Shown here one piece after another: positions 43,293 through 53,078 of a DNA stretch of 64,000 nucleotides (position 1 is its first letter; the number at the start of each line of letters is the position of its first letter). The notes under the pieces are model-generated. The model had not been told where the DNA came from and ran no database searches. It saw nothing but the letters and a program-made list of their open reading frames with translations. The position numbers and the translations under genes were made by a program. Where the stretch lies: contig NZ_MBQE01000001.1 in the NCBI RefSeq assembly GCF_001696535.1, positions 868,001 to 932,000 of the forward strand, given 5' to 3'. The DNA comes from Stappia indica (lineage in GTDB: Bacteria > Pseudomonadota > Alphaproteobacteria > Rhizobiales > Stappiaceae).

Positions 43293-44339
43293 TCACATCC
43301 AGACGGTCACCATTAGCAGGGAGAGCGCGGCGATGAACAGGGCAGCAATGGCGGCAAGCAGCAAGGGGCGGGCGCCGCGCGCGCGGATCTCGCGGAGATC
43401 CGTGGAAAGACCGAGGCCGGCGAGCGCCATGGTCATCAGGAAGGTGGTCGCCTCGCCCGCCCCGGTGCGGACCGGATCGGGCAGCTCCACGCTGCTCGCG
43501 ACCAGCACCATGGCCAGGAACCCGAAGACGAACCACGGCACAGGAAGACGGGCAGCAGCGCCCTCGCCCGTGGTGTCGCCGGTCCGGCCGCGCCGGCACC
43601 AGGCGGCAAGAACAAGGACCATCGGCGCAAGCAGCAGGACACGCGACAGCTTGGCGACCATCGCCGCCTCGCCGGCCTCCGCCGAATGCCGGAAGCCGGC
43701 GCCCGCCACCTGCGCCACCTCATGCACCGAGGCGCCAACGAAGAGGCCGTAACCGGCGGCATCCAGTCCGGCGAGCGGCGGCACCAAGGGCATCAGGACC
43801 ATGGCGAGCGTGCCGAAGAGGGTAACGCAGGCGACCGCATAGGCCGTATCGCCCGCCCCGGCCCCAGTCGCCGAGCGGGTGGCGGCGACGGCGGAGGCGC
43901 CGCAGATCGAGGTGCCGGCGGCGATCAGCCGGGCAAGGTCCGGCGCAACGCCGAGCAGCCGGCCGGCCCACAGGGTGAGCGCGAAGGTGGCGAAGAGCGC
44001 GGTCGTGGTGACAGCCAGCCCGCCGAGCCCGAGCGACAGGAGGTCGGCCAGCGTCAGCTGCAGGCCGAGCAGCACCACGGCAGCGCGCAGCAGCGTCACG
44101 GCGGACAGGCGCACGCCCGGCATGACGGCCTCCGGCAGCGGCATCGCCGCGCGGATCCCCATCCCGAGCGCCATGGCCAGCGCCATCGGCCCCAGCAGGT
44201 CGAGACCGGGAACAAGCCGCAGGCCCTTGCCGGCGAGCGCGAGGACAACGCACAGCAGGACGCCGGGCAAAACGGGACCGAAATTTGCGACGGATTTCGC
44301 AAATTTCGTCTCAATATTCGAGAATCCGGCGAAACTCAT
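43293..44339 (-). CDS. yeiH: YeiH-family putative sulfate exporter
   Basis: 348 residues, about ten membrane helices (GPVLPGVLLCVVLALAGKGL near the start, CGASAVAATRSATGAG with the family's conserved motif). The start at 44339 is firm, since AGGAGG lies 6 bases upstream. Residues 11-21 are encoded by a perfect 12-bp inverted repeat that recurs upstream of the DapA-like gene. Members are thought to export sulfate or sulfite during organosulfonate breakdown. No sulfonate genes are in the window. Confidence 0.9.
   Translation of the reverse strand: MSFAGFSNIETKFAKSVANFGPVLPGVLLCVVLALAGKGLRLVPGLDLLGPMALAMALGMGIRAAMPLPEAVMPGVRLSAVTLLRAAVVLLGLQLTLADLLSLGLGGLAVTTTALFATFALTLWAGRLLGVAPDLARLIAAGTSICGASAVAATRSATGAGAGDTAYAVACVTLFGTLAMVLMPLVPPLAGLDAAGYGLFVGASVHEVAQVAGAGFRHSAEAGEAAMVAKLSRVLLLAPMVLVLAAWCRRGRTGDTTGEGAAARLPVPWFVFGFLAMVLVASSVELPDPVRTGAGEATTFLMTMALAGLGLSTDLREIRARGARPLLLAAIAALFIAALSLLMVTVWM
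44279..44308. repeat. Perfect inverted repeat within yeiH codons
   Basis: CGAAATTTGCGA and its exact complement, spaced by 6 bp, encode residues 11-21 of YeiH. The adjoining bases CGTCTC and ATTCGAGAATCC also match the region at 538-606. Confidence 0.8.
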
Positions 44340-44562
44340 ACCTTGCCTCCTGCAATTCCCGAGCAGGATGGCAGCGAAGCTTCATTCGCACAAACTGATT
44401 GTTTTCGTGATTATAATCGAGAAAATAGATTGATCCGCAGGGATCCGGGAACACGCAGCCCCGCTCACTACCTGTCCGATGGAGTTATCCCCGCCGGCCA
44501 CTGCCCTTACGGAGGACGTTATCTCCTGCCGGCCGGGACTTGCGCCAACCTGTGCGGGCGTC

Positions 44563-44905
44563 TTCCCGGACAAGGCGAAGCCGGAGAGCCGGGAGGACGA
44601 AGGAGAGAGGGAGGAGCGCGGAGCCGGTGAAACGAAATGCAGGCCGGCGCAGTTCACCCCCCTCTGTCGGCTGTGCCGACATCTCCCCCTCAAGGGGGGA
44701 GACGGGTGCGTGGGGCATGACCGGCGCGTTGCTGCTGATGCCTCTGCCTCGCGTCTTCCCGGACGAAGGCCGATCATCCGGGACCGGCGAGTCGGGGCGA
44801 TCGTGGCATGGTTCCGGAGCGCCCCTCAAACGCCCTCGGCTCTCCGGTCCCGGCTCGGCGCTACGCGCCGTCCGGGAGGACGAAGGAGAGGTTTCGGTCT
44901 CCTCG
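44563..44905. repeat. Second dispersed-repeat family, three units
   Basis: Units near 44563-44612, 44750-44795 and 44860-44905 share CTTCCCGGAC or its complement, CGGCTCTCCGG and GAGGACGAAGGAGAG. Orientation alternates. They look like degenerate REP units. Confidence 0.5.
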
Positions 44906-44948
44906 CTACCGGCGTGAGGCGGTCGCTTTCGCTCGCCCTGCTCTCGGC

Positions 44949-45114
44949 TGTCATGCCTGAGAAGGCAGGCATCCAGTATCCGCCGGGACAGGCAGGTTTG
45001 CGAAAGCATCCCCACAGCCTCGGCAAGAGACGCGCGAGGCAACGTCGAAGCTCCGGCCGCACGATCCGGGGTTACTGGATCCCGGTCTTCGGCTGCGCCG
45101 AAACCGGGATGACA
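44949..45114 (-). repeat. Composite palindromic repeat, copy 2 (inverted)
   Basis: The reverse complement starts TGTCATCCCGGTTTCGGC, continues to GACCGGGATCCAGTAA and ends GGCGGATACTGGAT, CCTGCCTTCTCAGG and CATGACA. Both ends match copy 1 at 5753-5926 almost base for base while the middle differs. Confidence 0.8.
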
Positions 45115-45171
45115 TTCTGTGGATGGGGCGGCAGATGCGGCCACCCTCACGTCATTCCGGACGGCCGGTGG

Positions 45172-48132
45172 CTACTCGGCCGCGTTCATGCCGCGGGCCG
45201 GGCGGCGCTCCAGCACCTCGCGCAGGAAGCGGCCGGTGTGGCTCGCCTCCGCCTCGACGATGTCCTCCGGCGTGCCGGCCGCGACGATGGTGCCGCCGCC
45301 ATCGCCGCCTTCGGGGCCGAGATCGATCACCCAGTCGGCGGTCTTGATGACCTCCAGATTGTGTTCGATCACCAGCACTGTGTTGCCCTGCTCGACCAGT
45401 TCGTGCAGCACTTCCAGCAGCTTGGCGACGTCGTGGAAATGCAGGCCGGTCGTCGGCTCGTCGAGGATGTAGAGCGTGCGGCCGGTGGCGCGCTTCGACA
45501 GCTCCTTGGCCAGCTTGACGCGCTGCGCCTCGCCGCCGGACAGCGTCGTCGCCTGCTGGCCGACCTTGATGTAGCCGAGGCCGACGCGCGTCAGCGTCTC
45601 CAGCTTGTCGCGCACCGCCGGCACCGCAGAGAAGAAGCGCGCACCCTCCTCCACCGTCATGTCGAGCACGTCGGCGATCGACTTGCCCTTGAACTCGACC
45701 TCGAGGGTCTCGCGGTTGTAGCGCTTGCCCTTGCAGACATCGCAGGTGACGTAGACGTCGGGCAGGAAGTGCATCTCGATCTTGATGACGCCGTCGCCCT
45801 GGCACGCCTCGCAGCGCCCGCCCTTGACGTTGAACGAGAAGCGCCCCGGCTGGTAGCCGCGCGTCTTGGCCTCGGGCAGGCCGGCGAACCACTCGCGGAT
45901 CGGCGTGAAGGCACCGGTATAGGTCGCCGGGTTCGAGCGCGGCGTGCGGCCGATCGGCGACTGGTCGATGTCGATCACCTTGTCGAGCTGTTCCAGCCCG
46001 TCGATATGGTCGTGCGGCGCCGGGGTCTCGCGCGCGCCGTTCAGCCGCCGCGCCGCCGCCTTGTAGAGCGTGTCGATCAGGAAGGTCGACTTGCCGCCGC
46101 CGGAGACGCCGGTGATGCAGGTGAAGGTGCCGAGCGGAATGTCCGCCGAGACGTTCTTCAGGTTGTTGCCGCGCGCGCCGGCCACATGGATGCGGCGATG
46201 CTTCTTCGGCTTGCGGCGCTCGGCCGGCATCGGGATCGCCATGGCGCCGGACAGGTACTGGCCGGTCAGCGACTTCGGGTTGGCCAGGATCTCCGCCGGC
46301 GTGCCTTCGGCCACCACCTCGCCGCCGTGGATGCCGGCGCCCGGGCCGATATCGACCACATGGTCGGCGGTCAGCACCGCGTCCTCGTCGTGCTCGACCA
46401 CGATGACCGTGTTGCCGAGGTCGCGCAGGTGCTTGAGCGTGTCGAGCAGGCGGGCATTGTCGCGCTGGTGCAGGCCGATGGACGGCTCGTCGAGCACGTA
46501 GAGCACGCCGGTGAGCCCCGAGCCGATCTGCGAGGCGAGCCGGATGCGCTGGCTCTCGCCGCCCGACAGGGTGCCGGAGTTGCGCGACAGCGCCAGATAG
46601 TCGAGGCCGACATCGTTGAGGAACTTCAGCCGCTCGCGGATCTCCTTGAGGATGCGCAGGGCGATCTCCGACTGCTTGTCGGTAAGCTGGTCCGGCAGAT
46701 CGGCGAACCAGGCGGCGGCATCGCGGATCGAGAGCTGCGAGATCTCGCCGATATGGCGCGTGGCGATCTTCACCGACAGCGCCTCGGGCTTCAGCCGGTA
46801 ACCGTTGCAGGCCGGGCACGGGCGGTCGGACTGGTAGCGCGACAGTTCCTCGCGCACCCACTCGCTGTCGGTCTCGCGCCAGCGCCGCTCGATATTGCCG
46901 ACGACGCCCTCGAAGGTCTTGGCGGTGCGGTAGCTGCGCACGCCGTCGTCATAGACGAACTCGATCTTCTCCTTGCCCGAACCGTTGAGGATCGTCTCGC
47001 GCACCGCCTCCGGCAGGTCCGCCCAGGGGGTGGCCATCGAGGCGCCGAAATGGCGGCAGATCGCGTCCAGCGTCTGGGCGTAATAGGGCGAGGTCGAGCC
47101 GGTCTTGGCCCAGGGCAGCACCGCGCCCTCGCGCAGGGTGAGCGTGTGGTCGGGGACCACCAGATCCGGCTCGAAGGCGAGCGTGGTGCCGAGCCCGTCG
47201 CAGGTCGGGCAGGCGCCGAACGGGTTGTTGAACGAGAACAGCCGCGGTTCGATCTCGGAGATCGTGAAGCCGGAGACCGGGCAGGCGAACTTTTCCGAGA
47301 ACACCATGCGCTCGTGGGTCTCGTTGCGGTTCTGCAGCACGGCGCCGTCGGCGGGCGCGGGCAGCGCCTTGTCGGCGAATTCGGCGATGGCGATGCCGTC
47401 GGCCAGCGAAAGGGCCGTCTCCAGCGAATCCGCCAGCCGGCCGGCAATGTCCGGGCGCACGACGATGCGGTCGACGACTACGTCGATGTCGTGCTTCAGC
47501 TTCTTGTCGAGGGCGGGCGCCTCGGCGATCTCGTGGAAGGTGCCGTCGATCTTGACGCGCTGGAAGCCCTTCTTCATCAGCTCGGCGAGTTCCTTGCGGT
47601 ACTCGCCCTTGCGGCCGCGCACGATCGGCGCCAGCAGGTAGAGCCGGGTGCCCTCCTCCAGCGCCAGCACCCGGTCGACCATCTGGCTGACCGTCTGGCT
47701 CTCGATCGGCAGGCCGGTGGCCGGCGAATAGGGAACGCCGATGCGCGCGAACAGAAGGCGCAGGTAGTCGTAGATCTCCGTCACCGTTCCGACGGTGGAG
47801 CGCGGATTGCGCGACGTTGTCTTCTGCTCGATGGAGATGGCCGGGGACAGGCCGTCGATCTGGTCGACGTCCGGCTTCTGCATCATCTCCAGGAACTGGC
47901 GGGCATAAGCCGACAGGCTCTCCACATAGCGGCGCTGGCCCTCGGCATAGATCGTGTCGAAGGCGAGCGACGACTTGCCGGAACCGGACAGGCCGGTCAT
48001 CACGATCAGCGCGTCGCGCGGCAGGTCGAGATCGACATTCTTCAGATTGTGCTCGCGCGCGCCGCGAACGCTGATCACGCGCCGGTCGGCGGCGGAAGCG
48101 GGCGGCGTGGAGGTCGAACGCGGCTTGGACAT
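45172..48132 (-). CDS. uvrA: Excinuclease ABC subunit A
   Basis: 986 residues, full length. It recognises DNA damage with UvrB in nucleotide-excision repair. Walker A of the first ATPase is GLSGSGKS (47-54). Zinc-site cysteines are visible in [17 protein letters not shown] and CEACQGDG...[10 protein letters not shown]. Signature motifs [12 protein letters not shown] and [12 protein letters not shown] are intact. The start MSKPRS is preferred over one 11 codons earlier. It is divergent from ssb with an SOS box between, so damage induction is expected. Confidence 0.97.
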   Translation of the reverse strand: MSKPRSTSTPPASAADRRVISVRGAREHNLKNVDLDLPRDALIVMTGLSGSGKSSLAFDTIYAEGQRRYVESLSAYARQFLEMMQKPDVDQIDGLSPAISIEQKTTSRNPRSTVGTVTEIYDYLRLLFARIGVPYSPATGLPIESQTVSQMVDRVLALEEGTRLYLLAPIVRGRKGEYRKELAELMKKGFQRVKIDGTFHEIAEAPALDKKLKHDIDVVVDRIVVRPDIAGRLADSLETALSLADGIAIAEFADKALPAPADGAVLQNRNETHERMVFSEKFACPVSGFTISEIEPRLFSFNNPFGACPTCDGLGTTLAFEPDLVVPDHTLTLREGAVLPWAKTGSTSPYYAQTLDAICRHFGASMATPWADLPEAVRETILNGSGKEKIEFVYDDGVRSYRTAKTFEGVVGNIERRWRETDSEWVREELSRYQSDRPCPACNGYRLKPEALSVKIATRHIGEISQLSIRDAAAWFADLPDQLTDKQSEIALRILKEIRERLKFLNDVGLDYLALSRNSGTLSGGESQRIRLASQIGSGLTGVLYVLDEPSIGLHQRDNARLLDTLKHLRDLGNTVIVVEHDEDAVLTADHVVDIGPGAGIHGGEVVAEGTPAEILANPKSLTGQYLSGAMAIPMPAERRKPKKHRRIHVAGARGNNLKNVSADIPLGTFTCITGVSGGGKSTFLIDTLYKAAARRLNGARETPAPHDHIDGLEQLDKVIDIDQSPIGRTPRSNPATYTGAFTPIREWFAGLPEAKTRGYQPGRFSFNVKGGRCEACQGDGVIKIEMHFLPDVYVTCDVCKGKRYNRETLEVEFKGKSIADVLDMTVEEGARFFSAVPAVRDKLETLTRVGLGYIKVGQQATTLSGGEAQRVKLAKELSKRATGRTLYILDEPTTGLHFHDVAKLLEVLHELVEQGNTVLVIEHNLEVIKTADWVIDLGPEGGDGGGTIVAAGTPEDIVEAEASHTGRFLREVLERRPARGMNAAE

Positions 48133-48906
48133 GCGTGCGGTCCCTGGATGACGGCCTTGCGGCATCTGGAGGGCTGCCGGACCCGGCGCGGGAGGGCGCG
48201 GGGGCGCGGCAGCTTACGTGAAACGGCCCGGCCGGGCCGGGAATGACAGGCGCCCCGGCGGCCCGGGAACGCAAACTGCCCGGAACGTCCGGGCGTGGCA
48301 TGGGTCCGGAGCGGGCAAGACGCCCCGCCCTTCTACGACATGCGCCGGCCTCCGTCGATTCCGGGATTCCGGCGACGGATTCCGCGGAAGGCGATTCCGC
48401 CCGAGCGGCTGCAAGAGCTCAAGCAGCGCCGCACCCGGCACCGGAGTGCAGGTCGTTTTCCGGTTGTTTCTACGCAGGCAGTCCCGAATCCGATTGCGTG
48501 AACATATCAGGAACATATACTGTCGCGCAAGATCGCCGGCATGTGGGGCGCGCGAGGCCGCGGGGCAAGGGGCGACGTGATCCGGGGCCGGGTCGCCGTG
48601 TGCGCCTGCGGCGAGGGCCGTATGCGCCTGCGGCAAGCGATTGTGGAAAAGCGGGCTGCGTGCGCTCAAAAAGCGGGCCGAGGCTGCAGTTCGCCGGTCG
48701 CGGGCCTTTCGCCGGCCTCCCGCCCGGGGCTAAGGTCCACGGGATGATCTCGGGCCCCGGGGCGCGCCACGGCGTGCCGCCGGCGCGCCGCATGCACTCA
48801 ACAGGGCCAGCCGCAGCGCCGGCGGGCAACATCGAACCAGCGGGACCGGCCGGCAGCGGCCGGCCCGGCGACAGGCCGGCAACGACCGGCAGGCAAGGAG
48901 ACGACA
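48133..48906. other. uvrA-ssb intergenic region
   Basis: 774 bp without a convincing gene. The only clear element is the SOS box near the middle. The rest has GC-rich repeats of GCCGG and CCCGG type near 48230-48290 and 48830-48890. Confidence 0.6.
48500..48514. promoter_or_regulatory. LexA (SOS) box
   Basis: GAAC-ATATCAG-GAAC matches the alphaproteobacterial LexA consensus GAAC/GTTC-N7-GAAC/GTTC. It lies 368 bp upstream of uvrA and 393 bp upstream of ssb, so either leader RNA is long or other promoters exist. Confidence 0.8.
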
Positions 48907-49491
48907 ATGTCGGGAAGCGTCAACAAGGTGATCCTGGTGGGCAATCTGGGAGCCGATCCTGAGGTCCGCCGGATGCAGGACGGCCGCCCGGTGGTCAACC
49001 TGCGCGTCGCCACCTCGGAAACCTGGCGCGACCGCAGCTCTGGCGAGCGCAAGGAGCGCACCGAGTGGCACCGCGTGGTGATCTTCAACGAGGGTCTGGC
49101 CAAGGTCGCCGAGAACTACCTGCGCAAGGGTTCCAAGATCTATGTCGAGGGCCAGCTGCAGACCCGCAAGTGGCAGGACCAGTCCGGCCAGGAGCGCTAT
49201 TCCACGGAAGTGGTGCTGCAGGGCTTCAACTCGACGCTGACCATGCTCGACGGCCGCGGCGAAGGCGGTGGCGGCGGTGGCGGCGGCGGCCGCTTTGTCG
49301 AAGGCGGCGGCGGTGGCTATGACGGCGGCTCCGGCGGCGGTGGCGGCTATGGCGGCGGATCTGGCGGCGGCGGCTATGGCGGCGGCTCCGGTGGCGGTGG
49401 CGGCTACGGCGGCGGCTCGGGCGGCGGGTCCGGCGGTTCTGGCGGCGGCTTCGGCGGCGGCCCGGACATGGACGACGAAATCCCGTTCTGA
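48907..49491 (+). CDS. ssb: Single-stranded DNA-binding protein
   Basis: 194 residues. Residues 1-110 form the OB-fold ([21 protein letters not shown]). Residues about 117-183 are an unusually long glycine-rich linker built from repeats of [11 protein letters not shown]. The last residues DMDDEIPF are the canonical tip that binds repair and replication partners. It coats single-stranded DNA. Start preceded by AAGGAGA. Shares a divergent regulatory region and an SOS box with uvrA. Confidence 0.97.
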   Translation: MSGSVNKVILVGNLGADPEVRRMQDGRPVVNLRVATSETWRDRSSGERKERTEWHRVVIFNEGLAKVAENYLRKGSKIYVEGQLQTRKWQDQSGQERYSTEVVLQGFNSTLTMLDGRGEGGGGGGGGGRFVEGGGGGYDGGSGGGGGYGGGSGGGGYGGGSGGGGGYGGGSGGGSGGSGGGFGGGPDMDDEIPF

Positions 49492-49527
49492 TCGGCTTTC
49501 TCTCGCCCCATCGGGGCGGATACGACA

Positions 49528-49558
49528 CGGCCGCCCCGGTTCCCGCATCGGGGCGGCG
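49528..49558 (+). terminator. Possible terminator hairpin after ssb
   Basis: GCCGCCCCG and CGGGGCGGC (about 49530-49557) form a strong stem with a 10-nt loop, but no T-run follows. A CGCCCC-AT-GGGGCG hairpin lies just upstream. The remainder of the gap to 49787 shows nothing else. Confidence 0.4.
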
Positions 49559-49787
49559 CCTATTGCTGAAAAGCTATTCCGAAAGCCGTCCGCGAGGCGT
49601 TCCGGACGTCCTGCGGGGAACCTCTCCGCAGAGCCGGGCGTTTCCTTCCGGCCCTCGGGCCCCACGCGCGGCGGCACTGCCGCCTTGGCCCTGCCGGGTT
49701 TGACGTGCACACTCGGCACTCGATACTCGGCACCCTGTCCGGCGGATGGTCCGTCCGCTCCCTTCCCGCTCCTTCATGGAGGCTCCC

Positions 49788-50774
49788 ATGCTGCAACTCG
49801 ACCAGGATGCCACCCGCGACGCGCTCGAATGGCGGCCGCTGATCGAGGCGCTGCGGACGATGTTCCGCGAGGGCTGCGAGAGCCCGGTGCGGCACCATCA
49901 CGAGTTCCGGATACCGGGCGAGGCCGACGGCACGCTGCTGTTGATGCCGGCCTGGGTGCCGGGACGCTATCTCGGCACCAAGCTGGCGACGGTGGTGCCG
50001 GGCAATGGCGCGCGCGGCCTGCCGGCGGTGATGGCGAGCTACCTGCTCAACGATGCCCGCACCGGCGAGATGGTGGCGATGATCGACGGCGGCGAACTGA
50101 CCGCGCGGCGCACGGCGGCGGCCTCCGCCCTCGCCGCCGACTATCTGGCGCGCCAGGACGCCCGCCATCTGGTCGTGGTCGGCACCGGCCGCCTGTCGCG
50201 CAACCTCGCCGCCGCCCATGCGGCGGTGCGGCCGCTGTCGCGCGTCTCCGTCTGGGGCCGCGATGCGGACAAGGCCCGGGCGGTCGCCGAGGAGATCGGC
50301 GAGGAGCTCGAGATCCTCGCCCAGCCGGCGGACGATCTTGAGGCGGCCGTGCGCGATGCCGACATCGTCAGCTGCGCCACCCTCTCCGAAGCGCCGCTGG
50401 TGCAGGGCGCCTGGCTGCAGCCGGGCAGCCATCTCGATCTTGTCGGCGCGTTCAAGCCGACCATGCGCGAGAGCGACGACGAGGCCGTATCGCGCGCCCG
50501 CGTCTTCGTCGACACCCGCGACGGCGCGATGAAGGAAGGCGGCGACATCGTCCAGGCGCTGGCCTCCGGCGCGCTTGAGCCGGACGGCATCGAGGCCGAT
50601 CTGTTCGACCTTGCCCGCAGGACCCTGCCGTTCCCGCGCGAGGCCGAGGACATCACCCTGTTCAAGTCGGTCGGCGCGGCGCTGGAAGATCTCGCCGGCG
50701 CGATCCTCGCCTTCGAAACCGCCTCTGCGCGGACCGGCCAGTCGACCTCGCCGCGCATCCTGCCGGTGATGTGA
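49788..50774 (+). CDS. Ornithine cyclodeaminase/mu-crystallin-family protein
   Basis: 328 residues. The NAD-binding fold is VVVGTGRLSRNLAAAHAA (about 132-150), and GTKLATVVPGN (about 64-74) carries the conserved lysine. The family includes ornithine cyclodeaminase, alanine dehydrogenase and ketimine reductases. ATG 49788 with GGAGG 6 bases upstream is chosen. Followed 31 bp later by a peptidase gene that may be co-transcribed. Substrate unknown. Confidence 0.9.
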   Translation: MLQLDQDATRDALEWRPLIEALRTMFREGCESPVRHHHEFRIPGEADGTLLLMPAWVPGRYLGTKLATVVPGNGARGLPAVMASYLLNDARTGEMVAMIDGGELTARRTAAASALAADYLARQDARHLVVVGTGRLSRNLAAAHAAVRPLSRVSVWGRDADKARAVAEEIGEELEILAQPADDLEAAVRDADIVSCATLSEAPLVQGAWLQPGSHLDLVGAFKPTMRESDDEAVSRARVFVDTRDGAMKEGGDIVQALASGALEPDGIEADLFDLARRTLPFPREAEDITLFKSVGAALEDLAGAILAFETASARTGQSTSPRILPVM

Positions 50775-50805
50775 CGGGCGCCGTCGCCGCAGCGGGGAGT
50801 GGCGA

Positions 50806-51561
50806 ATGCTGAGGATTGCGGGCCAAACGATCTGGGTGCTGTTTCTGACGCTGCTGACCCAGATCGGCGGACTGGCATGGCTGATCGCCCTGCCCTTCCG
50901 CCGGCGGCTGGCGGTCTTCGCCCTCGCCTATGCCGGGCTGAGCGTCGGGGCGCTGTGGGCGGCCCCGCTCATGGGCCGCGTTCCGCTGAGTTGTCTGGCT
51001 GACGGGCCGCTTCAGGTCGGCTCCTGGGTCTATTGCGCCCTCAACCGCAACTACGTGACGCCGGCGATGAAGACCGTGCTCGCCGACACCGCAGAGGCGG
51101 TCGACAAGGCGTTTCCCGGCACGCAGACCCTCGTCCTGGATGCGAACTTCCCGTTCCTGAACGGCTTTCCGCTGCTGCCCCACCTGTCGCATGACGACGG
51201 CGAGAAGGTCGATCTTGCCTTCTACTACCGCGATGCGTCCGGCTACCTGCCCGGACGGACCCGCTCGCCCATCGGCTATTTCGCTTTCGAGGACGGCCCG
51301 ACGCAGTGCCCCGGCGCCTTGCTGTCGCTGCGCTGGGACTTCGCCGCGCTGCAACCGCTCTGGCCGGATCTCACACCCGAGCCGGAGCGGCTGCGCTTCC
51401 TCGTCGGGCAGCTTGTCGCGGACGAGCGGGTCGGCAGGATCTTTCTGGAGCCGCATCTGGTCGAGCGCTTCGCCCTCGCCGATCCCAAGATCCGCTTCCA
51501 GGGCTGCCGTGCCGCCCGCCACGACGACCATCTCCACTTCGACCTCAGGGCCGAGCGTTAG
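50806..51561 (+). CDS. LAS-type (D,D-peptidase-like) membrane-anchored metallopeptidase
   Basis: 251 residues. Two hydrophobic segments at the N-terminus anchor it. His129 and Asp136 (SHDDGEKVDL) and the C-terminal His242-x-His244 (DDHLHF) match the zinc site of LAS peptidases such as MepA and VanY. It could trim peptidoglycan peptides in the periplasm. The exact family was not recognised, and this assignment rests on the zinc motif. Confidence 0.68.
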   Translation: MLRIAGQTIWVLFLTLLTQIGGLAWLIALPFRRRLAVFALAYAGLSVGALWAAPLMGRVPLSCLADGPLQVGSWVYCALNRNYVTPAMKTVLADTAEAVDKAFPGTQTLVLDANFPFLNGFPLLPHLSHDDGEKVDLAFYYRDASGYLPGRTRSPIGYFAFEDGPTQCPGALLSLRWDFAALQPLWPDLTPEPERLRFLVGQLVADERVGRIFLEPHLVERFALADPKIRFQGCRAARHDDHLHFDLRAER

Positions 51562-51674
51562 TTTCGCTCAACACGCCGCAGCCGACCCGCCTGCAGGAAC
51601 AGGGCCTGCCCGCGCAGACTGCGGAAGGGGGCACCAGCAAGCTGCTCGCCCGTCCCCCTCCCGCATGATCGGGG

Positions 51675-51911
51675 CTATTTGTAGCCGTCGCTTTTCAGCT
51701 TCTTCACCCACTTCTCGAAATTCGCGGACCCGCCGGCTCCAAGTCGCTTTTGAGGTCCCGACTTGAAGAAGGAAACTCGTTCGCTGATGAAGCAGCCCGC
51801 ATTCGAGCAGTTCAGAGTGTAGGATTTCCCGTCCTTCTTCAGGACGGTGTTCCCCGCCAACGCAGAGGCAGGAATGAGCAAGAGAAAGAAGACAAAAGCA
51901 ATTTTTCTCAT
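51675..51911 (-). CDS. Small secreted protein
   Basis: 78 residues. A Sec signal (MRKIAFVFFLLLIPASALA) with cleavage after ALA. The mature part has two cysteines (LNCSNAGCFIS) likely to form a disulfide and a basic C-terminus (FEKWVKKLKSDGYK). AT-richer than its neighbours (51700-52000), which hints at different origin or regulation. No family recognised. Confidence 0.6.
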   Translation of the reverse strand: MRKIAFVFFLLLIPASALAGNTVLKKDGKSYTLNCSNAGCFISERVSFFKSGPQKRLGAGGSANFEKWVKKLKSDGYK

Positions 51912-51988
51912 TTGACCATCCATTAGTTAAAAATTACGAACACGTTAACCAAAAGACACGCGCTCCCGAGTGTCAAGAGATTTGAGAA

Positions 51989-52711
51989 TCACTTGCCCTC
52001 ACCCCCGCATTGCACAACTCGCAGCCGTCCCGCCTGCAGAAACACCGCCCGGTCGAACAGGGAAAGGTCGAGCGGATTGGGCAGGCGCAGGTCGGCAAGG
52101 TCCGGCAAGGGTTTCAGCGCCGGATCGAAGGTGCGGTCGACCTGCGAGACGAAGACGAGCACCGCGCCGGACCGCCGGGAGAAGGCTGCAAGCTCGGCGA
52201 CCTGCGTCTGAAGGTCCGGCGTATCGCGCCGCTGGTCGAGGATCTGCAGGTAGTCGATCACCGCGAGCGTGCCGGGCGCGCAACCCTGCAGTCGCTGCAT
52301 GATGCGGGCCGAGCAGATCTCGTCGGAGCAGTCGAGCGCAAGGAGGTCCCTGAGCGCCCCCCGCGCGCCGAGGCGCTCGAGCCGCGCCTCCACCTCGCGC
52401 TCTACATATTCCAGCGTGAAGACGGCGGCGCGGTTGCCGGCCTTCATCGCCTCGACGCCGAGTTCGAGCGCCAGCAGCGTCTTGCCCTGGCCGGGACGGG
52501 CGGCGACGAGGATCATCTCGCCGGGGCGAAGGCGGGGATGGATCAGCGCGGCGGGCGAACGCTCGGCGGCGCGCTGCGCCAGCAGGCTCCAGCGGGCATG
52601 GCCCTCGCGGGCAGCGATGCGGTCGAGCGCGGCGGCAAGGGGAATTCCCGCCTCGCGGGACAGAAGGCGCGCCTCGCGCTTGAGGCGGTAAAGGGGTGCG
52701 GAAAGCTGCAT
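51989..52711 (-). CDS. DnaB C-terminal-like RecA-fold ATPase
   Basis: 240 residues. Walker A is ARPGQGKT (71-78), Walker B is LAVIDYLQI (149-157) and SQVDR resembles the DnaB sensor loop. It corresponds to the RecA-fold part of replicative DnaB helicases without the N-terminal domain. Residues 1-60 are helical and unlike DnaB. It might be a helicase-like protein or a regulator. It is divergent from the ClpP homologue. Full-length DnaB must be elsewhere. Confidence 0.78.
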   Translation of the reverse strand: MQLSAPLYRLKREARLLSREAGIPLAAALDRIAAREGHARWSLLAQRAAERSPAALIHPRLRPGEMILVAARPGQGKTLLALELGVEAMKAGNRAAVFTLEYVEREVEARLERLGARGALRDLLALDCSDEICSARIMQRLQGCAPGTLAVIDYLQILDQRRDTPDLQTQVAELAAFSRRSGAVLVFVSQVDRTFDPALKPLPDLADLRLPNPLDLSLFDRAVFLQAGRLRVVQCGGEGK

Positions 52712-53078
52712 GCCGGATGTCTCCGTCTGCGGGCGATGAGCGCAATCCCTCCTCATGCGGCGCCCGAACGGGTGGTCCGGTGATGCGAAAGGCCCGGCAT
52801 GGCACATGCTTTCCCGTGGCGGAGGGGGGAGGCGCGGGCAGCACCCGACTCGCAATCTAGCCCATGCGCCGCCGCTCTGGAAAGCGCCAGAGGGCGCCTT
52901 GGCAGGAGCCGTGCGCCCGCCGCCGCGCGTTTGCCTCTCCACACGCCATTCACCCAGTTCGACGCAGCACGGGGCAAATTGCGAGAACCCCTTTGCCGCG
53001 AGGGCACGCATCGCCTAAGTATGGGGAACGAGACCGGGCCCGGCGGGGCCCGATTCCGTCTTCATGAAGGAGCTGATC
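52712..53078. other. Divergent intergenic region, helicase-like/ClpP
   Basis: 367 bp. A GGGCCCGGCGGGGCCC hairpin (about 53037-53053) lies just before the clpP-like ribosome site; otherwise nothing recognised. Confidence 0.5.

Larger units (their letters stand above)
44340..45171. other. Non-coding repeat island
   Basis: About 830 bp without a gene. The first 110 bp are AT-rich and may hold the yeiH promoter (GATTATAATCGAGAAAATAG). Then come several hairpin repeats: a TGTCGGCTGTGCCGACA hairpin next to CTCCCCCTCAAGGGGGGAG, three related GTC-CCGGGA/AGGACGAAGGAGAG units at about 44563-44905, and the inverted copy of the composite repeat. Longer open frames through this region cross palindromes and show no protein features. 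Confidence 0.7.

Noticed and set aside
44479-48246. A 1255-codon open frame antisense to uvrA
   Set aside because: It crosses the repeat island and lies opposite uvrA; no domain is seen.
49255-49470. A tandem repeat array or CRISPR in the ssb region
   Set aside because: The repeats are in-frame glycine codons of the SSB linker and have no spacers.
48907-49719. Antisense frames opposite ssb
   Set aside because: Low-complexity shadows of the glycine-rich linker.
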